From CAYGAG01 sp964347765 (GTDB taxonomy: Archaea > Thermoproteota > Bathyarchaeia > Bathyarchaeales > Bathycorpusculaceae), in assembly GCA_964347765.1 (NCBI GenBank), contig CAYGAG010000020.1, forward strand, positions 1 through 28,957: a stretch of 28,957 nucleotides of DNA. The letters are read 5' to 3'. Each line of letters begins with the position of its first letter. Within the stretch, counting starts at the first letter, position 1. The position numbers and the translations under genes are program-made. Of the stretch, positions 7,881-15,591 are shown in pieces. The notes beneath the pieces were generated by a model. The model did not search any database and was not told the DNA's origin. It worked only from the letters and a program-made list of their open reading frames with translations.

Positions 7881-8264
7881 GTTTTTCATCATAATGATCT
7901 TAAGAAGTCAATCATCCTTAGACTATTTTGCTTGCTGGTTTTAAACTGATCTGAACCTAACCGAGATAGGATGGAACTGATCATCTTTTAAACCTAGAAT
8001 CAGCATTCCAAAAATGCATTGATAGAAGCTTTTGATGGAAGAAAATTCGATTCTAGATTTCATCACGCCCCGGTGACAAACCTGCAAGTTATGTAGTCTA
8101 GCTCAGGCGTTGCCCAACGACACAGTGGAGCGAAGTCTCTATGGAATTGCCTCTGTTGAAATGAGTAAAGTTAAATTAGCTTTGTTGATTATGAATGGGT
8201 GCTTTGCAGAGCTTCAAGCATGACAGGATAGACAGAATATGCGGGTATGAGAGGATATCAAGAT
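7881..8264. other. Gene-free stretch between histone and eS17
   Basis: No credible reading frame was found. It holds the eS17 promoter region (TTAAATTA near 8171-8178), an 8-bp inverted repeat at 7994-8001 and 8049-8056, a small hairpin GCATT/AATGC at 8003-8017, and a patch of higher GC at 8064-8150 with the hairpin CGTT-GCCC-AACG. It does not fold as a tRNA and I could not match it to a known RNA. Confidence 0.5.
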
Positions 8265-8519
8265 TTGGGCAAGGTAAGAACCGAATACATCAAGCGCCTA
8301 GCTAGGGAGTTAATAGACCGTTTTCCCAGCAAATTCTCTGATGACTTTGAAAGTAACAAACAGGCAGTCAGCGAATTTGTCAAGGGAACAACAACAAAGG
8401 TGAGAAACAGGATTGCGGGATACATAACTCACGTTCGGGCTGGAATGGACACATACTTATCAAGCGAAGACTCAGAAGAGAATGGACAAACTTTTGGAGC
8501 AGATTCGACCCCTGACTGA
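8265..8519 (+). CDS. rps17e: Ribosomal protein eS17
   Basis: Small-subunit ribosomal protein eS17 of archaea and eukaryotes. The family core is clear: GKVRTEYIKRLARELI, FSDDFESNKQAV and the highly conserved RNRIAGYITH. The frame opens at ATG 8247, but the family starts with M-G-x-V/I-R-T. This fits TTG 8265 exactly and places GAGAGGAT about 8 nt upstream, so TTG 8265 is chosen (84 residues). ATG 8247 would add six residues with no family counterpart. The C-terminus has an acidic 18-residue extension after the helical core. The stop lies 14 nt before the next gene, so the two form an operon. Confidence 0.9.
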   Translation: MGKVRTEYIKRLARELIDRFPSKFSDDFESNKQAVSEFVKGTTTKVRNRIAGYITHVRAGMDTYLSSEDSEENGQTFGADSTPD

Positions 8520-8533
8520 GGCGAAGATCCTTG

Positions 8534-8911
8534 ATGGACAATTATAGGAGAGGGTGGGCCCTACGATACATTCGAGAAGCAAAAGCCGAACTCAAAGCTG
8601 CCAGAAGAATGCCCTACATGGCCCCCAATCTAATCTTGGAAGCTGTCAGAAAAGCCCGAAACGCCATTCACTACAGCTTCGGAGAACCAGCATTCATAGA
8701 AAACATCATAAACGAGACCGATGAAAGGGCAGAGCTAATGAACGATCCGATTTTGAGGTTCCTCAGAGAGGTTGAACAAACAATACATGAAATGACCACG
8801 CTTGGATTGACAGACGGAGACATGGCTATGAGACAAGCCGATAACTTAATACAAGCAGCATACGAAATAGTGAAGACATTAACTGGAGAAGATATAAAAG
8901 ACCTGGATTAA
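8534..8911 (+). CDS. Small helical protein of unknown function (HEPN-like)
   Basis: 125 residues, all-alpha and not firmly recognised. Two long helices (YIREAKAELKAARRM and LILEAVRKARNAIHYSFG) followed by two more (ILRFLREVEQTIHEM and AMRQADNLIQAAYEIVKTL) recall the four-helix HEPN/nucleotidyltransferase-partner fold. The HEPN catalytic R-x4-6-H pattern is suggested by RKARNAIH but not proven. ATG 8534 is preferred to the adjoining TTG 8531; GAGG lies about 11 nt before it. It follows eS17 by 14 nt and is probably co-transcribed. Its end overlaps the convergent aminotransferase by 4 nt. Confidence 0.6.
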   Translation: MDNYRRGWALRYIREAKAELKAARRMPYMAPNLILEAVRKARNAIHYSFGEPAFIENIINETDERAELMNDPILRFLREVEQTIHEMTTLGLTDGDMAMRQADNLIQAAYEIVKTLTGEDIKDLD

Positions 8912-10080
8912 GGACTCCCTATCGCTTCAGACATGCGTTCCAAAGCCTTCTCGATGTTCTCAACAGAATTAGCAAAGGACAAACGCAAGTAACCATCACC
9001 AAATTCTCCAAAGGATGTCCCCGGCAAGACAGCTACGCCAGCCTCGTTAAGTAAGCAATCAGAAAGCTTGCGGCAATCCATTCCAGTACCAGTTACGTTA
9101 GGAAAGACGTAGAAAGCTCCACGAGGCTCTTTACATGAGATGCCCTCGATTTCGTTCAAGCCGGATACAATAACGTCCCTTCTTCTCTTGAATTGTGATA
9201 CCATCCTTGCTGACGCGTCCTGAGGGCCAGTTAATGCTTCGATACCTGCCATCTGAGTGAAAGCACAGGTGCAGGAGTTAGAGTTGACCATAAGCTGCGT
9301 GATTTTTTCAGCTATGTCCTTGCGCATCACGCCATAGCCCAATCTCCAACCTGTCATTGCATAGGTTTTAGAGAAACCATCTAGCAAAATGGTTCTTTCT
9401 TTCATCCCAGGAATCGAGACTATGCTCTCATGTTCCCTTTCATATATTATTCTGCTATAGATTTCATCTGATACTACAAAAACATCGTCTCTATCCTCAA
9501 TGCTTTCAGCAACCGTTTTCAGATCATCCCTTGTTAAAACGCCACCTGTAGGATTTTCTGGAGAGTTTAGAACTATCATCTTAGTTTTGTCGGTCACCTT
9601 TTCCTTGATTGATTCTGAGTCGAACCTAAAATTGTTCTCCTCCAGAAGCGGTATTGGAATCGGTCTTGCCCCCACGAAGTTTATAACGGATTCGTAGATA
9701 GGAAAACCTGGATTAAGATTTAACACCTCGTCACCTGAATCTACAAGCGCCAATATGGCGAAGAACATTATCGGCTTGGCCCCAGGAGTCACTACAACTT
9801 CATCAGCGTTGACTTCTATCTTCCTAGTTTCTGACATGTACCTTGCAATTGTTTCTCTGAATTCAGGAATCCCTGCAGCTGGAACGTAGTGGGTATAACC
9901 GTCATGAATAGCTCTTATGGCTGCGTCCTTTATGTTCTTAGGGGTGTCAAAGTCGGGCTCACCAATCTCCAGATGCACGATGTCTTTTCCCTTTTTCTCA
10001 AGAGCCTTTGCCTTCGCGAGCACCTCAAAGGCAGTCTCAGTACCCAGACTTTTCATTCTATCAGCAAAGATAGAGTCCAC
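8908..10080 (-). CDS. Class I/II pyridoxal-phosphate aminotransferase (aspartate aminotransferase-like)
   Basis: Fold-type I aminotransferase exchanging amino groups between amino acids and 2-oxo acids. Landmarks are GEPDFDTP (about 40-47), YVPAAGIPEFRE (about 65-76), NSPENPTGG with Asn176, SDEIYSR with Asp205, and the PLP lysine in DGFSKTYAMTGWRLGYG (Lys238). The substrate carboxylate arginine is in YLRLSFAN. 390 residues is normal. The start is GTG 10080, preceded by GGTGAT about eight bases upstream and a TATA box at 10124-10132. The gene follows the hydroxyacid dehydrogenase on the same strand with its own promoter. Subfamily members act on aspartate, alanine, aromatic amino acids or serine/glyoxylate, and the substrate cannot be read from sequence. 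Confidence 0.87.
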   Translation of the reverse strand: MDSIFADRMKSLGTETAFEVLAKAKALEKKGKDIVHLEIGEPDFDTPKNIKDAAIRAIHDGYTHYVPAAGIPEFRETIARYMSETRKIEVNADEVVVTPGAKPIMFFAILALVDSGDEVLNLNPGFPIYESVINFVGARPIPIPLLEENNFRFDSESIKEKVTDKTKMIVLNSPENPTGGVLTRDDLKTVAESIEDRDDVFVVSDEIYSRIIYEREHESIVSIPGMKERTILLDGFSKTYAMTGWRLGYGVMRKDIAEKITQLMVNSNSCTCAFTQMAGIEALTGPQDASARMVSQFKRRRDVIVSGLNEIEGISCKEPRGAFYVFPNVTGTGMDCRKLSDCLLNEAGVAVLPGTSFGEFGDGYLRLSFANSVENIEKALERMSEAIGSP

Positions 10081-10123
10081 TCAAATCACCAGTCTAAAGG
10101 AACAAAAAAGTACAAAGAGATGG

Positions 10124-10132
10124 GATATTTAA
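10124..10132 (-). promoter_or_regulatory. TATA box for the class I aminotransferase
   Basis: The minus strand reads CTGTTAAATATCCC. Transcription would start near 10102, giving a leader of about 22 nt that contains the GGTGAT ribosome binding site. Confidence 0.5.
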
Positions 10133-10153
10133 CAGTTAGGTTGAGTTTCACCC

Positions 10154-10163
10154 AGAAAAAACG
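10154..10163 (-). terminator. T-run terminator after the hydroxyacid dehydrogenase
   Basis: Just past the stop, the minus strand carries TTTTTT. A small inverted repeat (AACG/CGTT, about 10 nt apart) overlaps the stop codon region. It separates this gene from the aminotransferase. Confidence 0.4.
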
Positions 10164-10164
10164 T

Positions 10165-11169
10165 TTAGAAAAGCGTTCTCAGTGGTTGCACTTCCAAAAC
10201 ATCTGGGTTAACTAGATTGGGCGGCCTTTTACCACTGAAGAATGACACAAGATTGTCGGCCACCATTTTAGCCATTTGGGAACGCGTTTCGTGACTTGCA
10301 CTTGATATATGTGGAGCCACAACAACATTGTCAAGCTTCAGCAATGGATTGGTTATCTGAGTCGGTTCCTCCTCAAAGACATCGAGTCCTGCTCCTGCGA
10401 TTCTTCCTTCCTTTAGGGCCTTGTAGAGCGCCCTTTCATCTACCACTGGCCCCCGTGAGTTATTTATGAGGTAGGCCGTTTTCTTCATCAGTTTCAACCT
10501 CTCTTCATTTATCAGATGATGTGTGGACTCCATCAGAGGAACATGTACACTAACAAAATCTGATCCTGCAAAGAGTCTATCCAACTCAACCCGTTTTGCT
10601 CCCAATTCCTTCTCCAACTCGGGTCTGGAGATAACGTCATAGTACAAGACTTTCATATTGAAGCCTTTCGCCCTCCTGGCAACTGAGGCCCCTATTCTTC
10701 CAGCACCCACTATTCCCAACGTGGCCCCATATACGTCTCTGCCGGACAACATACTGGGATGCCAACCAACCTTCCATTTCCCAGTACGAACATAGTTGTC
10801 TGCCTCAACAACTCGTCTTCCTACAGACATCAACAGAGCCCAAGCGAAGTCTGCTGTAGTTTCTGTCAGCACTCCCGGAGTGTTCGTCACATATATCCCA
10901 CGTTTCGTAGCCTCCTTGACATCTATGTTGTCGAACCCTACAGCGAGCTGTGCAACAATCTTCAACTTTGAGCCAGCATCAAAGACCTCTGCATCAATCT
11001 GGTCGGACAAAAGAGAGACGATGGCGTCCATCTCCCTGATCTTCTCTATTATCACTTTCTTGGGTGGTGGAGCATATTCCGACCATATCTCAGCGTGAAA
11101 ACTCTTCCTGATTATTCCTAGACCCCTTTCGGGGATTTCGCGGGTAACATAGACCTTCAGTTTTGACAT
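10165..11169 (-). CDS. gyaR: Glyoxylate/hydroxypyruvate reductase (D-isomer 2-hydroxyacid dehydrogenase)
   Basis: NAD(P)H-dependent reductase of glyoxylate to glycolate and hydroxypyruvate to D-glycerate, 334 residues. It closely resembles the Pyrococcus enzyme as I recall it (start VYVTREIPERGL, then AVGFDNIDVKEATKRGIYVTN, with shared runs around KRAKGFNM and HLINEERLKLMKKTA). The nucleotide-binding GAGRIG is at 155-160. The catalytic triad fits Arg239 (NNSRG), Glu268 (FEEEP) and His287 (APHISSA). The frame opens at 11262, but ATG 11169 matches the family N-terminus and has GGAGAG six bases upstream. It is divergent from glycerate 2-kinase with 98 bp between starts, which supports the hydroxypyruvate role. 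Confidence 0.88.
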   Translation of the reverse strand: MSKLKVYVTREIPERGLGIIRKSFHAEIWSEYAPPPKKVIIEKIREMDAIVSLLSDQIDAEVFDAGSKLKIVAQLAVGFDNIDVKEATKRGIYVTNTPGVLTETTADFAWALLMSVGRRVVEADNYVRTGKWKVGWHPSMLSGRDVYGATLGIVGAGRIGASVARRAKGFNMKVLYYDVISRPELEKELGAKRVELDRLFAGSDFVSVHVPLMESTHHLINEERLKLMKKTAYLINNSRGPVVDERALYKALKEGRIAGAGLDVFEEEPTQITNPLLKLDNVVVAPHISSASHETRSQMAKMVADNLVSFFSGKRPPNLVNPDVLEVQPLRTLF

Positions 11170-11267
11170 ACAAGCTCTCCAAAGCGAATTTGCAAAATTC
11201 TTTATTAACATTAGCTTATTACAGTTACGCATTGAATCCCATGAAAATCCGATAGCGGTCAAGTTGG

Positions 11268-12644
11268 ATGTTGACTATAAAAAACAAGAGAATCCTTGTC
11301 AAGAATGGTGTATCAGACCTTAACAAAAGAGCCAGAAGATTGGTCTTGGAAAGCCTTGAATATGCCCTAAATGCAGTAGACCCGAAACGCTTGATGGAAA
11401 CAAAGCTTTTTCTGAGAAACTCTTCACTCGAAGTTGATGGTTTTTCTTTTGATTTGGAGAAGTTTGGTGATATCTTCGTGGTAGGCGGCGGAAAGGCAAG
11501 CGGGTTGATGGCAGAAGCATTGGAGCAGAAGTTAGGCACGTATATAACTAATGGACTTGTAAACGTTCCAAAAGGTGGAAAATACAAAACAGAGAAGATT
11601 AAACTGTGCGAGGCAAACCATCCAATCCCCGACAGAGCTGGCGTTACGGGAACACGGCGAATGCTGCAGATTGCTGAGGAAGCCCGGAAAGGGGACTTAA
11701 TGATTTGTCTGATTTCCGGTGGGGGTTCAAGCCTGATGCCTTTGCCAAGAGGTGAAATAAGCTTAGAAGACGTGAGCAGAATCACTGATGCGCTGCTGAA
11801 GTCGGGTGCAACAATAAACGAGATCAATACTGTCAGAAAGCATATTTCAGAGTTCAAGGGAGGGTGGTTGGCAGAGAAAGCCTATCCTGCTGCTGTTCTG
11901 AATCTTATACTTTCGGATGTAGTAGGTGATCCCTTAGATTCCATTGCCTCAGGTCCTACTGTGCCTGATACCACAACATTCGGCGACGCCGTGAAAGCCT
12001 TGAAGAAACACCATCTATGGAAAGAGACACCTGCATCCATAAGGAAGATACTATCGCAAGGTCAGAAAGGTCTTGTCCCGGAGACTCCTAAGAGAGACTC
12101 CAAGGCATTTGAGGAAGTTCGCAACATCGTGATTGGGAATAACCGATGTGCCACTCTTGCAGCATGCGAGAGCTTGAAGTCCTCTGGTTTGAATACGTTC
12201 ATGTTGACATCAACCTTGGAAGGAGAAGCAAGACATATTGGGACCATGTTGGCTTCAATAGCCCATGAAGTTATCACATCGGGTCATCCTATTCCAAAGC
12301 CAGCAGGAATAGTAGCAGGAGGAGAGACGACAGTTACTGTGACAGGAAAGGGCCGAGGGGGAAGAAACCAAGAGATCGGCTTGGCAGCAATGTCAAAAAT
12401 GGACAAACTGGATGGAGTTGTGTTGGCTTCATTGACTACAGATGGTGTGGACGGGCCTACAGACGCCGCAGGGGCTATAGTTGATGGAAAGACGATGTCA
12501 AAAGCTCTGAAAATTAATCTGAACCATGAAAGATTCTTGGCTGAGAATGATTCATACCACTTTTTTTCAGAGCTTGAAGACCTTATCTTCACAGGGGCTA
12601 CAGGCACAAACGTCAATGATGTTTCAGTCATCGTGGTTTTGTAA
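11268..12644 (+). CDS. gck: Glycerate 2-kinase (MOFRL family)
   Basis: ATP-dependent phosphorylation of D-glycerate to 2-phosphoglycerate. The 458-residue protein has the archaeal family start (IKNKRILVKNG, then RARRLVLESLEYAL), the FVVGGGKASGLMAEALE motif, CEANHPIPD, the glycine-rich CLISGGGSSLMPLP, NTVRKHISEFKGG, and LILSDVVGDPLDSIASGPT. The C-terminal MOFRL part has GGETTVTVTGKGRGGRNQE and TDGVDGPTDAAGA. ATG 11268 fits the family N-terminus. Divergent transcription with hydroxypyruvate reductase joins the two into a glycerate pathway feeding 2-phosphoglycerate into lower glycolysis. It is convergent with the secreted NosD-like gene, with 86 bp between. Confidence 0.92.
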   Translation: MLTIKNKRILVKNGVSDLNKRARRLVLESLEYALNAVDPKRLMETKLFLRNSSLEVDGFSFDLEKFGDIFVVGGGKASGLMAEALEQKLGTYITNGLVNVPKGGKYKTEKIKLCEANHPIPDRAGVTGTRRMLQIAEEARKGDLMICLISGGGSSLMPLPRGEISLEDVSRITDALLKSGATINEINTVRKHISEFKGGWLAEKAYPAAVLNLILSDVVGDPLDSIASGPTVPDTTTFGDAVKALKKHHLWKETPASIRKILSQGQKGLVPETPKRDSKAFEEVRNIVIGNNRCATLAACESLKSSGLNTFMLTSTLEGEARHIGTMLASIAHEVITSGHPIPKPAGIVAGGETTVTVTGKGRGGRNQEIGLAAMSKMDKLDGVVLASLTTDGVDGPTDAAGAIVDGKTMSKALKINLNHERFLAENDSYHFFSELEDLIFTGATGTNVNDVSVIVVL

Positions 12645-12730
12645 ACACAAACTATCCATAGGTTTGCATTTCTCCTCGAAAACCCGGCGGTCGCTTACGC
12701 ATTCTGGGTCACGCCCCCTAGATCTTTGGA

Positions 12731-15061
12731 CTATGGAGGTATTTCTCCAAAGTTTCTAGCTATTAACGCTATGTCTCTTAGGTTGATTTTGGAGTCCTTG
12801 TTTATGTCAATGTTAGGGTTCCATCTCTCGTGTCCAGGATAAGCTCCGAAAGCTTGGGCAGCCATTCCAATGTCTTGCATGTCGATTTTTCCATCATCGT
12901 TTACGTCATATGGTTGATGGAGCAGCCAGCCATTCGGATCTTGGAATGGATAATGGTCTATGTTGTCTGTATCGATAATGTATGGCCGTGAACCATCACT
13001 AGGATTGCCAGTGCAAACGTGATCGCTCCAGTGGTTGCCGCCGGAAGGATAGCCATTATCCCAGATATTTGCTGATTCAATGGAATGAACTTGTTGGGTG
13101 TTGCTTACATAGTTGTTGTGACAGATAGCATTGTTTGAGGAAGAATCGAGCAGGATACCGTTCCCGTTGTCTGCTATCATATTGCCAGAGATGCTGTTGT
13201 AGGAGCTCTTATAAAGTTCGACGCCATGATTGTTGCTTGTTATGTTGTTTTCGAAGAAGCTGTTGCCAGAAGCAGACCAAAGCTCAATACCGTCCCGGTT
13301 GTCTGCTATCATATTGCCAGAGATGCTGTTGTAGGAGGACTCGTATAGGCGGATGCCGTAAATACTGTTTGCTGTTATATTGTTTCCAGATACACTATTG
13401 TTAAACGAAAACTCGATGCGGATGCCGGTAATACTGTTTGCTGTTATATTGTTTCCAGATACACTATTGTTAAACGAAAACCAGAGTATGTGGAGGCCAT
13501 AACGATTTTCTGCTATGTTGTTTCGGGAGACGTTGTTGTAGGAGGATTCATAGAGTTCGATGCCACCATGGTTGTCTGCTATCGTGTTGTCTGTTATTCT
13601 TGTGTCTTTTGTTTTGTGAAGCGCTACGCCTATGTCGGTGTGGGAGAGGTTGAGGTTTTCTAGGATTATGCCACTGCAGTTCACTAGAATCACCTGACCT
13701 GCGTCTTCGATCCTGACACCGGATGCATCTTCAAGGTAGACGAGTGGTTTACCGTTCACTAGATTATTCTCAATAACGTTGTCACAGGAATGCACAGATA
13801 GACCATCATGAGTAAGCGTGTTCCCGGATATGTTGTTATTAGAGGAGGAATCTTCAAGAGAGATACCATACCAGCTGTTCGCGGTTACACTGTTTTCCGA
13901 GACTCTGTTGCCAGAGGAATAACGCATATAGATCCCATCATAAGTATTCGCCGTTATGTTGTTTCCACATATGCTATTGTTAAATGAAGAACCAAGCGTG
14001 ATGCCATACTCGTTGTGTGCTACATTGTTTCCAGAGATACTATTGCCAGACGAACGGGCGTGCAAGTGGATGCCCCTAAGGTTGCTTGTTGTTACGTTGT
14101 TTCGAAAGATACTATTGCCGAAAGAAGACTCAAGGTCTATGCCAACATTGTTGTCTGCCATCCTGGTTTCAGAGATACTGTTATTAGAGCACTCGAAAAG
14201 CTGGATGCCACAATTGTTGTCTACTATCCTGTTTCCAGAAACACTGTTGTTAGAGGAATGATCCATCCAAATACCGTACATCCAGTTTGTTACTATGTTA
14301 TTCTTGGCGACACTATTACCAGATGAAAAAGCAAGCCAGATACCAACATGGTTGTCTACTATCTTGTTTCCGGAGATACTGTTGTTAGATGCATACTCAA
14401 GCCATAAGCCATACCAGTTGCTCGCTGTTATGTTATTGACAGAGATGCTGTTATCAGACGAAGAAACGAGCCAGATGCCAAAGTAGTTGTTTGCCATCTT
14501 GTTTCTGGAGATGTTGTTGTTGGAGGAGTTATAGAGCCGTACGCCGAATCCGATATTTGCTGTCATAATATTCGCAGAGATGCTGTTATCAGAGGAATAA
14601 TCAAGCGAAATTCCCCCTGTGTTGTCTGATATGTTGTTTTCGGAGATCTTGCAACTGTCTGTATCGTTCAGGTGGATTCCAGAATTTGGCCACCCGCTGT
14701 TTCGTATTGTGAAGCCTGTCACGTTGACATGGTCTCGAACTATGCGTAGGACGGTTTCGGTGCCGCCTCCGTCGATGATTGTACCTGTCACGTCTTCGCT
14801 GACAAGCGACACAGTCTGGTTTACGACCACGTTTTCATAATAGGTTCCAACTTTCACGAATATGGTTTCTCCGGGGTCTGCAGCGTTTACTGCCTCTTGA
14901 ATAGTGGCATAGTCATCCGGCACGATGGTTGTCCCCGCTTTCACAGATCGAGCCGTGAATGTTAATATTGACATGCCGACCAACAGCGACAAAAGCAAAA
15001 CTAGTGGAAACGCTTCTCTCTCCACAGTCAACATTCTCCCTAATCTTGCATAACAAGTCAT
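12731..15061 (-). CDS. Secreted NosD-like right-handed beta-helix protein with C-terminal dockerin
   Basis: 776-residue extracellular protein. The N-terminus has a basic segment then a hydrophobic run (about 18-34, LVLLLSLLVGMSILTF), a signal peptide or anchor. Then comes PDDYATIQEAVNAADPGETIFV, the usual entry to NosD/pectate-lyase-like beta-helices, and about 20 parallel beta-helix turns of the form N-S-I-S-x-N-x-I-x-x-N-x-x-G-I-x-L of 22-23 residues. A NosD-type cap follows (WDNGYPSGGNHWSD, then YIIDTDNIDHYPF). Residues 718-776 are a type I dockerin: two calcium loops (DVNDDGKIDMQD and DINKDSKINLRD), each followed by a helix. The frame opens at 15097, but ATG 15061 has GGGAGG six bases before it. 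It probably binds or cuts polysaccharide on the cell surface; no catalytic residues can be assigned. Confidence 0.88.
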   Translation of the reverse strand: MTCYARLGRMLTVEREAFPLVLLLSLLVGMSILTFTARSVKAGTTIVPDDYATIQEAVNAADPGETIFVKVGTYYENVVVNQTVSLVSEDVTGTIIDGGGTETVLRIVRDHVNVTGFTIRNSGWPNSGIHLNDTDSCKISENNISDNTGGISLDYSSDNSISANIMTANIGFGVRLYNSSNNNISRNKMANNYFGIWLVSSSDNSISVNNITASNWYGLWLEYASNNSISGNKIVDNHVGIWLAFSSGNSVAKNNIVTNWMYGIWMDHSSNNSVSGNRIVDNNCGIQLFECSNNSISETRMADNNVGIDLESSFGNSIFRNNVTTSNLRGIHLHARSSGNSISGNNVAHNEYGITLGSSFNNSICGNNITANTYDGIYMRYSSGNRVSENSVTANSWYGISLEDSSSNNNISGNTLTHDGLSVHSCDNVIENNLVNGKPLVYLEDASGVRIEDAGQVILVNCSGIILENLNLSHTDIGVALHKTKDTRITDNTIADNHGGIELYESSYNNVSRNNIAENRYGLHILWFSFNNSVSGNNITANSITGIRIEFSFNNSVSGNNITANSIYGIRLYESSYNSISGNMIADNRDGIELWSASGNSFFENNITSNNHGVELYKSSYNSISGNMIADNGNGILLDSSSNNAICHNNYVSNTQQVHSIESANIWDNGYPSGGNHWSDHVCTGNPSDGSRPYIIDTDNIDHYPFQDPNGWLLHQPYDVNDDGKIDMQDIGMAAQAFGAYPGHERWNPNIDINKDSKINLRDIALIARNFGEIPP
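13166..13337 (-). repeat. Near-identical 40-bp coding repeats in the beta-helix gene (first pair)
   Basis: A 40-bp unit at 13166-13205 recurs at 13298-13337 with no visible difference. It encodes the helix turn YNSISGNMIADN. The 132-bp spacing equals two turns of 22 residues. Confidence 0.7.
13361..13481 (-). repeat. Identical 52-bp tandem coding repeat in the beta-helix gene (second pair)
   Basis: Bases 13361-13412 and 13430-13481 match throughout, 69 bp apart (23 codons, one helix turn). Both encode FNNSVSGNNITANSI. Identity at silent positions points to recent duplication or gene conversion. Confidence 0.75.
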
Positions 15062-15126
15062 AATCGCCTCCCGATAAATATATGTTTCTGGAAACACCTT
15101 CCACTTGCGAAGTTAAAGAAGCGATA

Positions 15127-15309
15127 ATGCAAATCGACAAGCAAGAACGAGAAATCTCCCGGTTCAGAAGGCAACTTGGAGAACAGATCCTAGTAGGCAA
15201 AGAGATCGAAAACTTAAGATGGCTACCGGACAAATACAACAAGAACGAGCAGAACTGCGAACTAACAAGCGTGGAGCTTTATAGATGGATGATCAGAAGG
15301 CGAACGTAA
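15127..15309 (+). CDS. Small charged ORF upstream of the MoaD-like gene
   Basis: 60 residues from ATG 15127 (75 if read from ATG 15082), not recognised. It is rich in charged residues and helical at first (QIDKQEREISRFRRQLGEQI), then WLPDKYNKNE, ending ELYRWMIRRRT. A TATA-like element near 15075-15083 would start transcription around 15105, which favours 15127. Its end overlaps the MoaD-like start by 25 nt, which suggests coupling. Against it, no ribosome binding site is strong and no family is known to me. The protein-like composition makes it slightly more likely real than not. Confidence 0.45.
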   Translation: MQIDKQEREISRFRRQLGEQILVGKEIENLRWLPDKYNKNEQNCELTSVELYRWMIRRRT

Positions 15310-15584
15310 CCATAAAACTCTTAGGAGTGTGTCGAAGAATTGCTGGAAGAGCGGAGCTGACTCTTGGATTTGAAGGTGAAGCCACGCTGAAGGATGTTAT
15401 AGACAAGATTGTCAAGAAGGTGCCTAGGCTTAAGAGGGTGTTGATAGACTCTGATCTTGAAGATCCTAGAATCAACACTCTAATCCTTGTGGATGGGAAA
15501 GAGATCAGTGTTCTGAATGGATTAGAGACGAGGATCGAAAACGGAAATGAAATAGTTCTTGTTTCGGTTTTACACGCAGGGTGA
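15285..15584 (+). CDS. MoaD/ThiS family ubiquitin-like protein
   Basis: 99-residue beta-grasp protein of the sulfur-carrier family, which includes MoaD for molybdopterin, ThiS, and archaeal ubiquitin-like modifiers. The N-terminal VTIKLLGVCRRIAGRAEL is the first beta hairpin, ATLKDVIDKIVKKVP the helix, and NTLILVDGKEI with NEIVLVSVLHAG the last strands. The C-terminus reads His-Ala-Gly instead of the usual Gly-Gly that is adenylated by the E1-like partner. The upstream tail MDDQKAN is slightly long. The start at ATG 15285 is the only one before the first strand. The gene is followed 7 nt later by cofE and was probably co-transcribed with it; no E1-like or MoaE gene is nearby. Confidence 0.78.
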   Translation: MDDQKANVTIKLLGVCRRIAGRAELTLGFEGEATLKDVIDKIVKKVPRLKRVLIDSDLEDPRINTLILVDGKEISVLNGLETRIENGNEIVLVSVLHAG

Positions 15585-15591
15585 AAACTGG

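Noticed and set aside
8040..8062. TTCGATTC resembling a tRNA T loop
   Set aside because: The flanks do not pair as a T stem, and no D arm or acceptor partner is found nearby.
8042..8102. C/D box small RNA on the minus strand (GTGATGA with a later CTGA)
   Set aside because: No internal D' and C' boxes are present and the spacing is too long for the archaeal type.
11225..11857. Long minus-strand frame inside glycerate 2-kinase
   Set aside because: It is a shadow of a strongly conserved enzyme and shows no domain of its own.
13135..13404. Cysteine- and arginine-rich frame on the plus strand inside the beta-helix gene
   Set aside because: It is the antisense reading of the repeated helix turns; the repeat pattern in DNA forces a repeated shadow peptide. 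The minus-strand frame has a signal peptide, repeats and dockerin.
13100..14650. Regular spacing of similar units that resembles a CRISPR array
   Set aside because: The units are coding turns of 22-23 codons with variable sequence and no unique spacers.
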